64,000 bases of DNA, taken from assembly GCA_021845645.1 (NCBI GenBank), contig JAJZVM010000007.1:65940-129939 (forward strand), written 5' to 3'. Source of the DNA: Bacillota bacterium. Lineage in GTDB: Bacteria; Bacillota_E; JAJZYS01; JAJYTV01. Positions 16,185-23,764 of this stretch are shown piece after piece. Below the pieces are notes generated by a model that was not told the origin of the DNA, made no database searches, and worked only from the letters and a program-made list of their open reading frames with translations. The position numbers and the translations under genes were made by a program. Numbering within the stretch: position 1 is the stretch's first letter; the number at the start of each line of letters is the position of its first letter.

Positions 16185-17213
16185 TTGCCCTACGAACCCT
16201 TGAGCCACATGCAGGTGCGGATGCGCGTCAAGGACCGCGGCACCGGCTACACCCCCTGCCCGGTGAGCGCAGGGGGCGGACGTTCGCTGCTGGTGCAGGT
16301 GCCGCGCGGCGACGCGGGACTGCCCTGGGTGCCGCCAGGCACCGAGGTCGAGCTCCTGCGCAAGGACGGGCTGCGGGCTGCCGCCGGCACGGTGCGGGCA
16401 CGCTCCCTGCGTCCGGTGCCGAGCTTTGCCGTCGAGCTGCGCGAGCCGCTCCTGCAGGATGTCCTCTACACCCCCAAGGAAGGTCGCGCCGTGCTCGTGA
16501 CGGGGGGCAAGGGCGGATCCGGCAAGACGTTCGTGTCGCTCGGCCTGTCGGTCCTCCTGGCACAGCAGGGCTGGCGTGTCGCCCTGATCGACGCGGACCT
16601 CGGCACCGCGGACATCGCGGTGACCCTCGGCCTGCCGAGGGAGCCGCACCTCGGCCACGTGCTGGACCGCAAGGTGACCGGCGAAGCCGCCATGCAGCGG
16701 GAAGTACGGCCGAACCTTGCGGTGCTGCCCGGGGCGATGGGCGTGCGCTGGGGCGACCCGTCCGTCTGGAAGCTTGGGCATCTGCTGACGCTCGTGCAGG
16801 AGCTCCGCCCCGCCTACGACTTCGTCGTGCTGGACTCGCGCGCAGGCGTCGGCCAGGACGTGACGGCGCTCTGGCAGGGCGTCGACCGTGTGCTCTTCGT
16901 GACGGTGGACGAGCCGGCGGGCATGGCCGATACCCTGGGCCTGCTCGAGGCGTTCGGCGAGACGGGCCGGCTGCGTTCCGGGGCACTCGTCGTCAACCGG
17001 GTGCACAGCTACCGCGACGCCTCCGACCGCCTGCTCGCCTTCGCCAAGAACGTGCGTCAGCAGACCGGCCGGGAACTGCCGCTCTGGGGCGTGCTGCAGG
17101 AGGACCCGCGGGTGCATGCGCTCGCCGCCGAGGGCAAGATCCTGATCGAGTCGCATCCGCTCGCCCCGACGTCGGTCGCGCTGCGCCAGCTCGCGGCGCG
17201 CGTACAGGCCTGA
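16185..17213 (+). CDS. FlhG/MinD-like ParA ATPase with extra N-terminal PilZN-like domain
   Basis: 342-residue fusion. The C-terminal part is a ParA/MinD-type ATPase with deviant Walker A KGGSGKT (about residues 109-115), Walker A' (VALIDADLGTADIA) and Walker B (FVVLDSRAGVGQDV). Such ATPases set flagellar number and position. Residues 1-95 (MQVRMRVKDRGTG, PGTEVELLRKDG, FAVELREPL) look like a YcgR-N beta barrel rather than the short DQA helix of ordinary FlhG. I chose TTG at 16185 because GGGAGG at 16172-16177 is ideally spaced for it; the ATG at 16170 lies before that site. Last gene of the che cluster. Confidence 0.8.
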   Translation: MPYEPLSHMQVRMRVKDRGTGYTPCPVSAGGGRSLLVQVPRGDAGLPWVPPGTEVELLRKDGLRAAAGTVRARSLRPVPSFAVELREPLLQDVLYTPKEGRAVLVTGGKGGSGKTFVSLGLSVLLAQQGWRVALIDADLGTADIAVTLGLPREPHLGHVLDRKVTGEAAMQREVRPNLAVLPGAMGVRWGDPSVWKLGHLLTLVQELRPAYDFVVLDSRAGVGQDVTALWQGVDRVLFVTVDEPAGMADTLGLLEAFGETGRLRSGALVVNRVHSYRDASDRLLAFAKNVRQQTGRELPLWGVLQEDPRVHALAAEGKILIESHPLAPTSVALRQLAARVQA

Positions 17214-17227
17214 GCAGGGTGCGTCTG

Positions 17228-17259
17228 GACCGGCCCATGCAGGAGCATGTCGGCCGGTC
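17228..17259 (+). terminator. Hairpin ending the chemotaxis cluster
   Basis: GACCGGCC (17228-17235) pairs with GGCCGGTC (17252-17259), and inside it CATGC (17236-17240) pairs with GCATG (17245-17249) around AGGA. It lies 15 bases after the FlhG-like stop. There is no clear T-tract. Confidence 0.6.
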
Positions 17260-17334
17260 TGGAATGACACTCTTTAGCTGCGGGCCGGCGTCTGGCCGAC
17301 TGGACGGCCTGCCGCGGCGAAGGGGGATGCGGGT

Positions 17335-17769
17335 ATGCCGAGACTTGAGGCGGGGACGACCTTTCCGCAGCTGCCGGGCCTCGCGCCGGTGAACGTGGAG
17401 ATCGGTCGCCAGCCGTTTGTTCTCTATTTCTACCCGAAGGCGTTCACGGGCGGCTGAACGCGCGAGGCGCAGGACTTCGAGCGGTCGCTCGACAGACTTC
17501 AGGCGGCAGGTGTGAAGGTATTCGGCTGCAGCACGGATGAACCAGAGGTGAACCAGCGCTTCCAGGCCGAACTCGGCGTGCACTTTCCGATCCTCTCGGA
17601 TACGGCCGGCCGTGCGGCGCAAGAGCTAGGCATCCTCGCGCCTAGCGGCCATGCCCAGCGCACGACCTATCTGGTCGACGGCGGCGGCATGCTGCGGCGG
17701 GTGTGGTACGACGTCAAGGTGGACGGTCACGCCGAGGCGGTCAGCGAGGCGGCACAGGCTCTGGCCTGA
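17335..17769 (+). CDS. Peroxiredoxin with in-frame UGA at the peroxidatic position (probable selenoprotein)
   Basis: Reading from ATG 17335 (AGGGGG at 17321-17326) gives 144 residues if TGA at 17455-17457 is read through. The product is a thioredoxin-fold peroxiredoxin of the AhpC/BCP type: PFVLYFYPKAFTGG-U-TREAQDF, then VKVFGCSTDEPE. The TGA falls exactly where the peroxidatic Cys of the FTxxCT motif belongs, giving Sec41. A GGUC-loop hairpin 19 bases downstream looks like a bacterial SECIS. Known homologous cases exist (Sec-containing PrxU of Eubacterium acidaminophilum). The only Cys seen is Cys65, a possible resolving residue; the usual partner five residues after the active site is absent. 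Alternative: a nonsense mutation. Standard gene finders would call only 17512-17769. Confidence 0.82.
17477..17492 (+). promoter_or_regulatory. SECIS-like hairpin downstream of the UGA codon
   Basis: TCGAGC (17477-17482), loop GGTC (17483-17486), GCTCGA (17487-17492): a perfect 6-bp stem. The apical loop GGUC is the same four bases as in the E. coli fdhF element that SelB recognises. The loop begins 25 bases after the UGA, within the range accepted for bacterial elements. The stem is short, and extension below it is mismatched. Confidence 0.65.
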
Positions 17770-17780
17770 CCAGCGCGATG

Positions 17781-17807
17781 AAGGCGGCCCCCGTACGGGG
17801 CCGCCTT
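17781..17807 (+). terminator. Terminator after the peroxiredoxin gene
   Basis: AAGGCGGCCCC (17781-17791), loop CGTAC, GGGGCCGCCTT (17797-17807): a perfect 11-bp stem starting 11 bases after the stop. It lies between this gene and the convergent toxin gene, so it can serve both strands. Confidence 0.75.
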
Positions 17808-17831
17808 CGCATACCGGCCTGCCGGCAGCGG

Positions 17832-18218
17832 TCAGGGCCGGACGACCACCACGTCGATGTCGAGGTCAAGGTTCGACCAGCTGCGATCGGCGGTGATCGC
17901 CTGCGCATGTTCGGACCGCGCCAGTTGCAGGCAGGCGCGGTCGCCCAGCGAAAGGCCGGCACGCCGCGTCTCATGCCGGAGTGCTGCTGTGCCGGTCGCC
18001 TCCGCCTGCCCGAAGGCGCACACGGTGATTGGCAGCATGTTGCACGCCGCCAAGGCCTCTTGCGCCGGCATGCCCTCGTCCTCAAGCTTCGTGAGCACTT
18101 CCGCCAGGTTGACCGCACTCATCAGCGCGCCCGGCAGGTACCGCAGCACGACATCGTAGCCAGGCTCGCGGTGAAGCAGGGCCAGCAAGGCAGAGGCGTC
18201 CAGAACGCTCTTATCCAT
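17832..18218 (-). CDS. PIN-domain toxin (VapC-like)
   Basis: 128-residue PIN-domain ribonuclease. Acidic active-site residues are visible: Asp7 in SVLDASALLALL, Glu40 in AVNLAEVL, Asp93 in LSLGDRACL and Asp111 in AITADRSW. The ATG at 18218 overlaps the stop of the upstream AbrB-type gene by 8 bases, the typical antitoxin-then-toxin order with translational coupling. An in-frame extension to 18293 lies wholly inside the antitoxin gene and is ignored. Confidence 0.88.
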   Translation of the reverse strand: MDKSVLDASALLALLHREPGYDVVLRYLPGALMSAVNLAEVLTKLEDEGMPAQEALAACNMLPITVCAFGQAEATGTAALRHETRRAGLSLGDRACLQLARSEHAQAITADRSWSNLDLDIDVVVVRP

Positions 18219-18459
18219 CTCTCTCCTCGCGCCGCCGCTCCTGGAGCAGCTCGGACGTGAGATCACGGTCCGGAGGGATATATCTGCCCACAAGCTCTTG
18301 CGCCTGGCGCACGGCCTGCTCCATGCGCAGGAGCCTGAGCGACCCGTCCTCGAGCATCAGTACGAGATCATCTCCCTCCGACAGCGCAAGAGCCTCGCGA
18401 TAGGCGGCAGGGATGACGACGCGCCCACCTGCACCCAGCCGCACGCGCTCCATTGGCAT
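18211..18459 (-). CDS. AbrB/SpoVT-family antitoxin
   Basis: 82-residue swapped-hairpin DNA-binding protein. The N-terminus MERVRLGAGGRVVIPAAYRE is the AbrB fold, followed by LALSEGDDLVLMLEDGSLRL. The C-terminal tail (VGRYIPPDRDLTSELLQERR) is the part that usually wraps the toxin. The ATG at 18459 has an AGGTGG site; ATG 18453 is a close alternative. It partners the PIN toxin and probably represses the pair. Confidence 0.87.
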   Translation of the reverse strand: MPMERVRLGAGGRVVIPAAYREALALSEGDDLVLMLEDGSLRLLRMEQAVRQAQELVGRYIPPDRDLTSELLQERRREERDG

Positions 18460-18578
18460 GGGACCACCTCTATGCAAGTATGGCGCTCGAAGAGAGCGAT
18501 GGCAACCATGTGGCGCGTATGGTGGCATGGCGAAAAAACACGCCATTCCGGTGGCCACAGTGACGACCTGGGTTCTGG

Positions 18579-19784
18579 TCAGTCCCGATCCTGGGCACGC
18601 CGTCCCCGCCTGCCAAAGCGACGGACGAACGCGGTGACGAAGGCCCGCGCCTTGGACTCCGGAAAGGGCTCGACGAAGCCGTAGCGGGCGTGCTCGTACG
18701 TCGCGAGCATCTCGTCCTCCCAGCCCTGGGTCCTTGCCCAGCCGCGGGCCGTGGTGCCGGGCGGCAGGGGCTTGCCGCGCAGGTGCAGCCCCACGGTGCG
18801 CCGGACCGCCCGCCGGGCGCCCTCGCCGTAATCCACCCCGCCGCGCCGTGCGCGGACCGCCGCCCGCGTCACATCATCCGCGGCGCCGGGGGCGTTCGGG
18901 TCTTGCGCCTCCCCGGCCTCTTCCACCTCTAGACGGCGGTAGAGCAGGTAGACGATCCCGGCGAGCACCAGCACGGCGGCGACCGCGAGGACGAGTTCGA
19001 GGTGATGCGTGAAGCTCGCCGTGTACGGGTGCTGCGCAAAGTGCGGGGACTGCGGCTTCGTGCGCTTCTCCTGCTGGGGCGGGATGTGCGGCCTGCGGCC
19101 CAGGAGGAGTCCGATGAAGAACTGCACCACGATGCCGAGCACGTAGGCGATCGGGCGGAAAACGGCCGCGAAGAGCGGCTCGAGGAAGTCGAAGGCGTGG
19201 TGCGCGGCGGCCAGCCGGACGGCGCCGATGACGGCCGCCACTAAAGCGGCGCCGCCGCCGATGACAAGGGACATCCTGAGCCCGTGGTTTGCGGTCGACG
19301 GCTGCGCGTCGCCGCTCTCGCGGCTGTGCGCGAGCGGCAACCCTCCGAGGGCCCCGATCAGGTAGAGGACGGCGCACAGGGCGATGAGCCACGCGCTCGG
19401 GCGGCCGACCACCGCGCGCCCGAGGACGACGAGCAGCAGCAGCGCCATGCCGCGCTTCTGCTCGATGCGCAGGAAGGTGACGCTCGGTTGGCGTGAGAGG
19501 GTCAGGGGCCTTGCGCTCTGCATGAGCAGGAGCAGGGCAGCGAAGAAGATGTCGGTCGCCGGCACCAGGAGAGCGGATGACGCCGCGACGAGCGCGGCCG
19601 CGAGGATGCTCAGGCGGGGCAGGCGCCCCCGCAGCAGGGCCGGCAGCAGATAGGCGAGCGCGAGGAGCCAGAAGGGGACGGGCAGGACGATCCAGCTCGC
19701 CAGGGTGGTGAGCAGTGCCGCGGACCAGCCGAAGGCCATCAGGTGCTGGCTCAGGCGCGGTGCCCAGTGCAGGTGGCGGCTCAT
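18579..19784 (-). CDS. DUF4129-type multi-pass membrane protein
   Basis: 401 residues with about six to eight predicted membrane segments in the N-terminal 235 (AALLTTLASWIVLPVPFWLL, LVIGGGAALVAAVIGAV, PIAYVLGIVVQFFIGLLLG) and one more at about 270-290. The cytoplasmic C-terminus holds the DUF4129 pattern TYEHARYGFVEPFPESKARA. DUF4129 domains occur at the end of transglutaminase-like membrane proteins beside MoxR and DUF58 genes, exactly the neighbours here, though the transglutaminase core itself is not seen. Function is unknown. ATGA overlap with the DUF58 gene upstream. Confidence 0.72.
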   Translation of the reverse strand: MSRHLHWAPRLSQHLMAFGWSAALLTTLASWIVLPVPFWLLALAYLLPALLRGRLPRLSILAAALVAASSALLVPATDIFFAALLLLMQSARPLTLSRQPSVTFLRIEQKRGMALLLLVVLGRAVVGRPSAWLIALCAVLYLIGALGGLPLAHSRESGDAQPSTANHGLRMSLVIGGGAALVAAVIGAVRLAAAHHAFDFLEPLFAAVFRPIAYVLGIVVQFFIGLLLGRRPHIPPQQEKRTKPQSPHFAQHPYTASFTHHLELVLAVAAVLVLAGIVYLLYRRLEVEEAGEAQDPNAPGAADDVTRAAVRARRGGVDYGEGARRAVRRTVGLHLRGKPLPPGTTARGWARTQGWEDEMLATYEHARYGFVEPFPESKARAFVTAFVRRFGRRGRRAQDRD

Positions 19785-21034
19785 AGGACGACGGGCAGCG
19801 GCCGCACGCGCGGCGGCACGGCCGGGTCTCCCTCCGCCCCGGGCCCCGTCTGCAGGTAGAACGTGCGATGATCCCGTGCGGCGCGCATCAGGGCGAACTG
19901 CATGTCCTGCGTGAGATACGGCGCAATCGCGATGATCTGCACCTGGTAGTCGAGCGTCGGCAGCTCTTCGAGAAGGATGCGCGGCAGGTTGCGGAAGAGG
20001 CCCGGCGGCCTCAACTGCGCGAGTGCCGCGAGGATGCGCCCGAGCTGCTGCGGGCCGCCGCGGGGACGCTCGCGCACCGAGAAGGGGCGCTTGCCGGCCG
20101 CCTCGCTGAAGACGCCGGTGACGTAGAGCCCTACGGCCTGCCCGCGGTCGATCAGATGGTTCGCGAGGCTCGCGGTGATCTCGACCGTGCGCTCCAGCAC
20201 CTCCGTGTCGATGCCGTCCCAGGCGTTGCGTGAGGTGGTCGGGTCGAGAAAGATGGCGGTCTGCGCCGTCGCCACCGTCTCGTAGGTCCGCACATAGAGA
20301 TCGCCCCGCCTTGCGCTCTGCCGCCAGTCGATGCGGCGCAGGGGGTCCGTGGGCTGGTAGGGGCGCGGGCCGACGTAGCGGCTCTGCTCGTCGAGGAACG
20401 AGCGGCCGCGCCGCTCGCCGAGCGGCATCGCCTCGCGGATCTGGGCGCGGATGTCGTGCACCTTTGGGTAGCAGAGGAAGTCGGCCTCGCCCCCGAGCTC
20501 GCCCCGGGCGTCCTCGAGTCCGAGGGGATCTGTCAGGTGTACCGCGGCGGGCCCGATGCGCTGCAGGCCGCGCTGCGGCACCTGCAGGCTCAGGCGGCGC
20601 TCCACCTGCTCCCGGGGTGAGAGCGAGAAGGGCAGCAGCAGCACCGCGTCGAGCGGCGAGCGCTGCAGCTTGAGGCCCTGCACGTCGATCCTGCGCGGCA
20701 GGTGCAGCTCGAGCCGCAGCCAGGGCAAGGGCAGGCGGCTGCGGTTCGCGATGCGCACCCTGAGGTCCACAGGCCTATCGGGGAAGACACGGCGCGGCTG
20801 CGCGCGCAGCGAGAGCTGGAGGCGTCGCCAGACCCTTGTGCGGTAGTACCACGCGACGCGCGACGTCGCGAACCAGACGCCGAGCAGAGCGACCAGGAGC
20901 CAGTCGCCGCGCCAGAGCGCGTAGACGAGCGCCGCGGCCCCGAGGACGTCGAGCCCGGGACGCTCCCAGGAACGCGGCGAGCTGGAAACCCGCTGCGCCT
21001 CTCGCCGCCATGCGCCCTGCAGCCGGCTGATCAC
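19781..21034 (-). CDS. DUF58 domain membrane-anchored protein
   Basis: 417 residues with two N-terminal membrane helices (VLGAAALVYALW and LVALLGVWFATS), an extracytoplasmic beta-rich segment (DLRVRIANRSRLPLPWLRLE) and the DUF58 signature SRYVGPRPYQPTDPLRRIDW followed by a von Willebrand-like region (AQTAIFLDPTT). GTG at 21034 overlaps the moxR stop as GTGA. MoxR-DUF58 pairs are thought to act in envelope or metal-complex maturation; the client here is unknown. Confidence 0.85.
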   Translation of the reverse strand: MISRLQGAWRREAQRVSSSPRSWERPGLDVLGAAALVYALWRGDWLLVALLGVWFATSRVAWYYRTRVWRRLQLSLRAQPRRVFPDRPVDLRVRIANRSRLPLPWLRLELHLPRRIDVQGLKLQRSPLDAVLLLPFSLSPREQVERRLSLQVPQRGLQRIGPAAVHLTDPLGLEDARGELGGEADFLCYPKVHDIRAQIREAMPLGERRGRSFLDEQSRYVGPRPYQPTDPLRRIDWRQSARRGDLYVRTYETVATAQTAIFLDPTTSRNAWDGIDTEVLERTVEITASLANHLIDRGQAVGLYVTGVFSEAAGKRPFSVRERPRGGPQQLGRILAALAQLRPPGLFRNLPRILLEELPTLDYQVQIIAIAPYLTQDMQFALMRAARDHRTFYLQTGPGAEGDPAVPPRVRPLPVVL

Positions 21035-21984
21035 CGCCGGCCCTGGCCTTCGAACGGCACAGGCAGCTCCTCGAGGGTCTGGGCGAGCACTTCGCTCCGT
21101 GTCGTGCCGCCCAGCTCCGCGCTCGCGTCGAGCATGATGCGGTGGGCGAGCACCGGTTCCGCCAGACTCTGCACGTCGTCCGGGACGACAAAGTCGCGAC
21201 CCTCGAGCAGGGCCTGCGCGCGGCAGGCCGACGTGAGGGCCAGGGTGGCGCGGGGGCTCGGGCCGAGCGCGATGCCGGGCCTCGCGCGCAGGGCGCGGCT
21301 GACGGAGACGATGTAGTCGAGCACCGGCGGCGAGACCTCGATGCCCTGCACGGCTTTCTGCAGCGCGAGAATGCCTGCCGCGTCCGTCACGGGCTGCACC
21401 TGCGGCAGGAGTTCCTGTCCTGCGCCGCGGCGCACCAGTTCCCGCTCGGACTCCTCGTCGGGGTAGCCGATCGCGATGCGCAAGAGGAAGCGGTCGAGTT
21501 CGGCCTCGGGCAACGGGAACGTGCCCTCCTGCTCGATCGGGTTCTCGGTGGCGAGCACGAAGAACGGCTTCGGCAGGGCCATGGTGTCGCCGTCGACGGT
21601 CGCCTGGCCTTCCTGCATGGCCTCGAGAAGTGCCGACTGGGTGCGCGGCGTCGCACGGTTGAGCTCGTCTGCCAGCAGGATGTTCGTGAAGACGGGGCCG
21701 GGGCGGAAGTCGAAGCGCTCGTCGCGCCGGTTGTAGACGCTCAGTCCCGTGACGTCCTGCGGCATGAGGTCGGGGGTGCACTGCAGGCGCTGGCTCTCGA
21801 GCGAGAGCGCGCGCGAGAGGGCGCGCACGAGCATGGTCTTGCCGACGCCCGGCACATCCTCGAGGAGCACGTGTCCGCCGGCGATGAGCCCTGTGAGCAC
21901 CTGCTCGATCACCGGACGCTTGCCTACGATGACTTTCTCGACCTCGTCGACGATGCGGTGGCCGAGGTCCTTCATGTCCGACAT
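21031..21984 (-). CDS. MoxR-family AAA+ ATPase
   Basis: 317-residue MoxR ATPase. Walker A is DVPGVGKT, Walker B is ILLADELNRATPRTQSALLE, sensor 1 is VLATENPIEQEGTFPLPEAE, and the C-terminal lid follows with GPSPRATLALTSACRA. ATG at 21984 has AGGAGG six bases upstream; an extension to 22005 is possible but lacks a site. It heads the moxR-DUF58-DUF4129 operon. Confidence 0.92.
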   Translation of the reverse strand: MSDMKDLGHRIVDEVEKVIVGKRPVIEQVLTGLIAGGHVLLEDVPGVGKTMLVRALSRALSLESQRLQCTPDLMPQDVTGLSVYNRRDERFDFRPGPVFTNILLADELNRATPRTQSALLEAMQEGQATVDGDTMALPKPFFVLATENPIEQEGTFPLPEAELDRFLLRIAIGYPDEESERELVRRGAGQELLPQVQPVTDAAGILALQKAVQGIEVSPPVLDYIVSVSRALRARPGIALGPSPRATLALTSACRAQALLEGRDFVVPDDVQSLAEPVLAHRIMLDASAELGGTTRSEVLAQTLEELPVPFEGQGRR

Positions 21985-22051
21985 GGAGCGCCTCCTGACT
22001 GGCAAAGGGCTGCCATGAACTTGAAGTACGCTGCCTCGTGCCCGGAACCTG

Positions 22052-22475
22052 CTAGCCGAAGCGGATCCGGGGATCCGAGGCCGAGGCGAGGAGGTCCGCT
22101 AGGAGGTTCAGGCACGGCGATGCCGATCACCGTCACGAGATTCAGCACCTGACCGAGCCGACCTCCCAGCATCAGTTCCCAGAGGTTGTCCCGCCCGAGC
22201 GCGTCGGCGCCCAGGGGATAGCCTGCGCCCGGTGGCGCCAGCATCTCGGCGACGGTGTACGCCGCCGTGCGGCGCCAGACATCGGGTCCGAGGAACGAGA
22301 AGAGGATCAAGAAGACGAGCACCGCCGAGCCCAGCCAGAAGAGGTGGTGGCGCAGAAGCCGCCGCCAAGGCCTGCTGGCGACCCCTGCACCTGCCGCCCT
22401 GGCAGGCGAAGCGCGCGGAGCGCCAATCCTTGCGAGCACCGCCGTCCCTCCGCAGCTTCCGGACATGCACCACAA
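22052..22475 (-). pseudogene. Internally deleted peptide ABC permease gene (DppC/DppB-like)
   Basis: The N-terminal part reads as a DppC-type permease: a membrane helix (GSAVLVFLILFSFLGPDVW), then GYPLGADALGRDNLWELMLGGR, the OppC N-terminal signature. After LVTVIGIAVPEP the frame no longer matches, but the shifted frame gives CLNLLADLLASASDPRIRFG and a stop at 22052, the tail of a DppB/DppC permease. The middle (EAA loop and most membrane helices) is gone. This is a decayed permease with a large internal deletion and frameshift at about 22115. Intact homologues lie at 28 and 45 kb. Confidence 0.75.
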
Positions 22476-22954
22476 GAGCTAGCTTCTGCATGTCCCGCGG
22501 CAAATCCTGTTACCTCAGGCTCCCTTGGTTGCCCAAGGACTGCGTGGCGTCGGCCGGCGGGCCCATCGGGACCTTGCGGGCAGAGCGATCGGACCGCGCC
22601 GCACACCTCGTGCTCAGCGAGGGGGACCTGTCGGACGCCGACGTAGGGCCGCACGGAAGCCGGCGATTGGCCGGCACCCGAGGATGAGCGTCCAAAGGCA
22701 CTTCAAATATCAGACCAATCAGCCGAGTGTAGGGGCAGGCGCGCACCTCCGACAGGGCCGGTCCGTCCATGGCAATCCGCGGGTGGAGTGCGGAAGTAGT
22801 CGGATCTGGCCGAGCGGCCACGGCCGTGCGGCCATTGACCTGCCACATGGCGCCAATCTAGTCTCACCTCAGGAAGGTATGACCTAAAGGCTGTGCGTGC
22901 GGCTCGCTCGGATGCGAGTGCCGTCGGCGCCCCCGCAAGGCCCTGGAGGTGCAC
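22476..22954. other. Intergenic region upstream of the glycyl-radical activase
   Basis: No gene seen. It holds an inverted repeat TGGCCG...CGGCCA around 22807-22834 and a TTGACC hexamer at 22835-22840 that could be a -35 element, but only a poor -10 (TAGTCT at 22859-22864). A leader for the downstream operon is possible; I recognise no riboswitch. Confidence 0.4.
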
Positions 22955-23737
22955 ATGCCGAGCACCGAGGGAATGGTCTTCGACATCCAGCGGTACGCGC
23001 TGCACGACGGCGCGGGGATCCGCACGCTCGTGTTCCTCAAGGGCTGCCCCTTGCGCTGCCCCTGGTGCCACAACCCCGAAGGGCAGCAGAAGAGGCAGCA
23101 GGTGATGCGCTACCAGGACGGCTCACAGAAGCTTGCGGGACGCAGGGTGTCTGTGCGGGACCTGGTGCGGGAGATCGAGAAGGACACCATCTTCTTCGAC
23201 CAGTCCGGTGGCGGCGTCACGATCTCGGGCGGGGATCCCCTGCTGCAGCCCCAGTTCCTCATGGAGCTCCTGCAGGCGTGCAAGGGGCATGACCTGCGCA
23301 CGGCCGTCGAGACGTCCGGCTACGCACGCTGGGAGGATGTCGAGCGGATCGCACCCTTCGTCGACCTCTGGCTCTTCGACGTGAAGCTGATGGACCCCGA
23401 GCGGCACCGGCGCTGGACCGGGGTTTCGAACAGGCGCATTCTCGCGAACCTGCGCAGCCTTGCCCTGCGGGGCGCGTCCGTGATCGTGCGCATCCCTGTC
23501 GTGCCGGGTGTCAACGACGACCGGGAGAACCTCGAAGCCACCGGGCGCTTCGTCCAGTCCCTCGGCACGGTCGGCGAGGTGCATCTCCTGCCGTACCACC
23601 GCGCGGGCCTCAGCAAGTACGAGCGGCTCGGCGTGGCCTACAGCCTCGAGGCCACCCCGGAACCCACCGCCGAGGAGATGGCAGGGCTCGCGGCGATCGT
23701 CGAGGCGTGCGGCCTGAGAACGAAAATCGGCGGCTGA
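22955..23737 (+). CDS. Glycyl-radical enzyme activating protein (radical SAM)
   Basis: 260-residue PflA-type activase that installs the glycyl radical on the adjacent enzyme. The 4Fe-4S/SAM motif CPLRCPWC (CxxxCxxC) is at about residues 31-38, followed by GGGVTISGGDPLLQ (SAM-binding GGE-like motif) and the C-terminal LLPYHRAGLSKYERLG. It lacks the extra two-cluster ferredoxin insert found in many activases, so it is the short PflA type. GGAGG at 22945-22949 sets ATG 22955. It lies 27 bases before its presumed partner. The enzyme is oxygen-sensitive, implying anaerobic or microaerobic expression. Confidence 0.9.
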   Translation: MPSTEGMVFDIQRYALHDGAGIRTLVFLKGCPLRCPWCHNPEGQQKRQQVMRYQDGSQKLAGRRVSVRDLVREIEKDTIFFDQSGGGVTISGGDPLLQPQFLMELLQACKGHDLRTAVETSGYARWEDVERIAPFVDLWLFDVKLMDPERHRRWTGVSNRRILANLRSLALRGASVIVRIPVVPGVNDDRENLEATGRFVQSLGTVGEVHLLPYHRAGLSKYERLGVAYSLEATPEPTAEEMAGLAAIVEACGLRTKIGG

Positions 23738-23764
23738 GCCGCGAGTTCAGAGGGGGATGTGGAC

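Noticed and set aside
17512..17769. Stand-alone 85-residue protein starting at GTG 17512
   Set aside because: It is the C-terminal part of the peroxiredoxin; the missing N-terminal half is directly upstream in the same frame, interrupted only by TGA.
22835..22864. Promoter TTGACC ... TAGTCT ahead of the glycyl-radical activase
   Set aside because: Only the -35 is good; the -10 matches three of six bases, so I list it only as a remark in the intergenic entry.
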